DNA of 64,000 nt from an uncultured Bacteroidales bacterium (GTDB taxonomy: Bacteria; Bacteroidota; Bacteroidia; Bacteroidales; UBA932). The notes under the pieces were generated by a model. It had not been told where the DNA came from, ran no database searches, and worked only from the letters and a program-made list of their open reading frames with translations. Position 1 is the first letter of the stretch. Each line of letters opens with the position of its first letter. The stretch spans positions 1 through 64,000 of the forward strand of contig ONSU01000004.1 of assembly GCA_900320545.1 (NCBI GenBank), in the 5' to 3' direction. A program made the translations under genes and the position numbers. Shown one piece after another: positions 62,190 to 64,000 of this stretch.

Positions 62190-62789
62190 TTAATTGTTAT
62201 GTTTCTTGAACGGAAGACCGAACTCCTTCAGAAGGGCGTGGGCCTCTTCGTCGGTGCGGGCCGTAGTAACGAACGTAATCTCAAGACCGTGGATGCGCGG
62301 GTTCTTGTCGATGTCGATCTCGGGGAAGATGATCTGCTCCTTGATACCGAGGGTGTAGTTGCCCTGGCCGTCCATCTTCTCGGAAATACCGTTGAAGTCG
62401 CGGATACGCGGGAGGGCGACACGGATGAGCCTCTCGAGGAATTCGTACATCTTGACGTTGCGGAGGGTCACCTTGGCGCCGATGGCCATACCCTTACGGA
62501 GCTTGAAGTTGGAGATATCCTTCCGGGAGGAAGTGATGACCGCCTTCTGACCGGCGATGACGGAGAGTTCCTCGGCGGCTTCCTCGACCATCTTGTGGTC
62601 CTGGGTGGCGTCGCCGACACCTTCGTTGATGTTGATCTTGACGAGGCGGGGAACCTGCATCACGGTAGTATAGGAGAACTGCTTCATCAGAGCGGGAACG
62701 ATCTCCTCGTTGTAGACCTTCTTGAGGGAAGGGACATATCCTGCGGGAAGCGCCTGGGCCTCTGCGGGTTTTGCGTTTTTCTTTGCCAT
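62190..62789 (-). CDS. rplE: Ribosomal protein L5
   Basis: 199 residues with [20 protein letters not shown] and the [20 protein letters not shown] loop. The N-terminal [12 protein letters not shown] extension is slightly longer than in proteobacteria. Binds 5S rRNA. Confidence 0.98.
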   Translation of the reverse strand: MAKKNAKPAEAQALPAGYVPSLKKVYNEEIVPALMKQFSYTTVMQVPRLVKININEGVGDATQDHKMVEEAAEELSVIAGQKAVITSSRKDISNFKLRKGMAIGAKVTLRNVKMYEFLERLIRVALPRIRDFNGISEKMDGQGNYTLGIKEQIIFPEIDIDKNPRIHGLEITFVTTARTDEEAHALLKEFGLPFKKHNN

Positions 62790-62791
62790 AA

Positions 62792-63106
62792 TTACTTGAT
62801 CTCCTCTCCGGATTTACGGGCGAAACGAATCTTCTTTCCATCCTCGATCCTGTGACCGACCTTGACCGGCTTGCCGGTGGAGTCCATCAGCTGGACATTG
62901 GAAATGTGGATACCCGCCTCGCGTTTAACAATAGCGCCCTGGGGATGCTGGGAGTTGGGTTTGGTATGCTTGGACACCATATTGACACCCTCTACGATGA
63001 CGCGGTCTTTCTCACGGAGCACCTCGAGGACCTTACCGGTCTTGCCTTTGTCGTTGCCGGCGTTGACATACACGGTGTCGCCTTTCTTGATATTGAACTT
63101 TTTCAT
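62792..63106 (-). CDS. rplX: Ribosomal protein L24
   Basis: 104 residues from ATG 63106 ([20 protein letters not shown]). A KOW motif is followed by [19 protein letters not shown]. The longer frame to 63148 overlaps rplN and is not used. Confidence 0.97.
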   Translation of the reverse strand: MKKFNIKKGDTVYVNAGNDKGKTGKVLEVLREKDRVIVEGVNMVSKHTKPNSQHPQGAIVKREAGIHISNVQLMDSTGKPVKVGHRIEDGKKIRFARKSGEEIK

Positions 63107-63119
63107 AATCTCGTGCTTT

Positions 63120-63485
63120 TTAGAGGACCTCCGGTGCCAGTGAAACAATCTTCATATAGTTCTCACGCAGCTCACGGGCGACGGGACCGAAAATACGGGT
63201 TCCGCGAAGCTCGCCGGCATTGTTGAGGAGGACACAGGCGTTGTCATCGAAACGGATGTAGCTTCCGTCCGGCCTGCGGATTTCTTTCTTGGTGCGAACG
63301 ATCACGGCGCGGGATACCGTACCTTTCTTGGCATCACCGCCGGAAATGGCGCTCTTGACGGTCACGACGATCTTGTCGCCGACCGTGGCATAACGATGGT
63401 GGGTACCGCCCAGCACGCGGATGCAAAGGACCTCCTTCGCGCCGCTGTTGTCGGCCACCTGTAAACGTGTTTCCTGCTGTATCAT
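63120..63485 (-). CDS. rplN: Ribosomal protein L14
   Basis: 121 residues, [20 protein letters not shown] and [20 protein letters not shown], standard L14. Confidence 0.98.
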   Translation of the reverse strand: MIQQETRLQVADNSGAKEVLCIRVLGGTHHRYATVGDKIVVTVKSAISGGDAKKGTVSRAVIVRTKKEIRRPDGSYIRFDDNACVLLNNAGELRGTRIFGPVARELRENYMKIVSLAPEVL

Positions 63486-63489
63486 GGTA

Positions 63490-63744
63490 CTACTTGGCTT
63501 TTTCTACGATTTCTACTAATCTCCACCTCTTGGTCTTGCTCAGGGGACGGGTTTCCATAATGCGGACGGTATCGCCCTCTCCGCACTCGTTCTTGTCGTC
63601 CTGGGCGGTGAATTTGGTGGTCTTCTTGACGAACTTGCCGTACAGGGGGTGCTTCTCGCGGCTCTCGACGGCCACGACGATGGTCTTGTCGTTCTTGGCG
63701 CTGACCACGACACCTTGTCTTTCCTTACGAAGATTTCTTTCCAT
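63490..63744 (-). CDS. rpsQ: Ribosomal protein S17
   Basis: 84 residues, [17 protein letters not shown] and the C-terminal [20 protein letters not shown]. Standard length; five bases from rpmC. Confidence 0.98.
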   Translation of the reverse strand: MERNLRKERQGVVVSAKNDKTIVVAVESREKHPLYGKFVKKTTKFTAQDDKNECGEGDTVRIMETRPLSKTKRWRLVEIVEKAK

Positions 63745-63749
63745 AATTA

Positions 63750-63944
63750 TTACTGCTGATTTTCTTTCTCCGCAAGAATCGTGATCATACGAGCGATATC
63801 CTGACGGGTCTTCTTGAACTTGGACGTATCCTCCAGCGGAGAGATAGCGTGGTTGAGCTTCATCGTATCGAGGTTGTGTTTCTCGACCTCAATGCGGTCG
63901 CGGAGATCCGCAATCGACATTTCGCGGGCTTCTGATACTTTCAT
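63750..63944 (-). CDS. rpmC: Ribosomal protein L29
   Basis: 64 residues, [20 protein letters not shown], a two-helix protein near the exit tunnel that contacts SRP and trigger factor. Standard. Confidence 0.97.
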   Translation of the reverse strand: MKVSEAREMSIADLRDRIEVEKHNLDTMKLNHAISPLEDTSKFKKTRQDIARMITILAEKENQQ

Positions 63945-63962
63945 CTTGATTCCTCCACTGAT

Positions 63963-64000
63963 TTATTCTTCAACATAATCCCTGCGGACGACGAACTTGG
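63963..64000 (-). CDS. rplP: Ribosomal protein L16, C-terminal end only
   Basis: Only the last twelve or so codons lie in the window: minus strand KFVVRRDYVEE then TAA at 63965-63963, the known end of L16 in Bacteroidota. The rest of the gene, and the S10-operon genes before it, continue beyond the right edge. Confidence 0.85.
   Translation of the reverse strand, partial: KFVVRRDYVEE

Noticed and set aside
1-64000. tRNA, rRNA, integrase, transposase or plasmid origin
   Set aside because: None was recognised on either strand by reading; short cloverleaf-like matches were not convincing. A tRNA scan would settle this.

Overview
The window reads as a chromosome segment of an uncultured member of the order Bacteroidales (Bacteroidota). 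Three things support this: most recognisable promoters carry the Bacteroidota -7 element TAnnTTTG; the ribosomal block at the right end has the Bacteroidota order rplP-rpmC-rpsQ-...-secY-map-infA-rpmJ-rpsM-rpsK-rpsD-rpoA-rplQ; and several families (NagB/PIG-L fusion, DUF4421-like, DUF6249-like, WYL regulators, PGN_0703-like nuclease) are typical of that phylum. Housekeeping stretches are GC-rich and accessory stretches visibly richer in AT. The species cannot be named from this sequence.

Layout. 1-12.2 kb is an accessory island: a broken ORF6N gene, cytoplasmic BspA-type leucine-rich-repeat proteins, acidic hypothetical proteins, an AAA/DUF4143-type ATPase and a PfkB kinase. Three of its proteins end in an acidic Pro-Phe tail like the C-terminal tip of SSB. 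12.2-22.5 kb is a leftward run: outer-membrane factor, RND pump and membrane fusion lipoprotein, guaA, a secreted YKSDAD-repeat protein, a reverse transcriptase, a highly structured leader RNA, and a small hypothetical. 22.6-38.4 kb is a defence-like island: an ATPase pseudogene, two DUF262 proteins (one with an HNH domain), then a WYL-regulated locus (26.8-32.1 kb), a UDG-like/PLD-like/hypothetical trio, a second DUF4143 ATPase behind 32-bp phased repeats, a membrane protein, and a second WYL regulator coupled to a DnaQ-type exonuclease. 38.5-42.3 kb is an EamA transporter with the arginine deiminase pathway. 42.3-53.7 kb is metabolism and envelope (DUF4421-like, ECF sigma factor, NagB and NagB/PIG-L, metallopeptidase, NhaC, phosphoesterase, membrane pyrophosphatase). 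53.8-64 kb is the spc/alpha ribosomal operon.

Main discovery candidate: the locus 26840-32098. A WYL regulator and a PD-(D/E)XK-like nuclease are flanked by three proteins that look like replication enzymes stripped of catalytic parts: a DnaB-like RecA fold without Walker A, a short DnaE-like protein with the third catalytic Asp changed to Asn and the fingers segment missing, and a ParE-like ATPase domain without the Mg-binding Asn, the adenine-binding Asp or the glycine lid. Reading frames are intact. Each of the four promoters carries the same palindrome, CTGC-N9-GCAG, 6-10 bases upstream of its -7 element, so the genes look like one regulon under the WYL protein. A decoy or poison of replication is an inference from the sequence, not a demonstrated function. 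The reverse transcriptase with its 12-bp-closed structured RNA is the second candidate.
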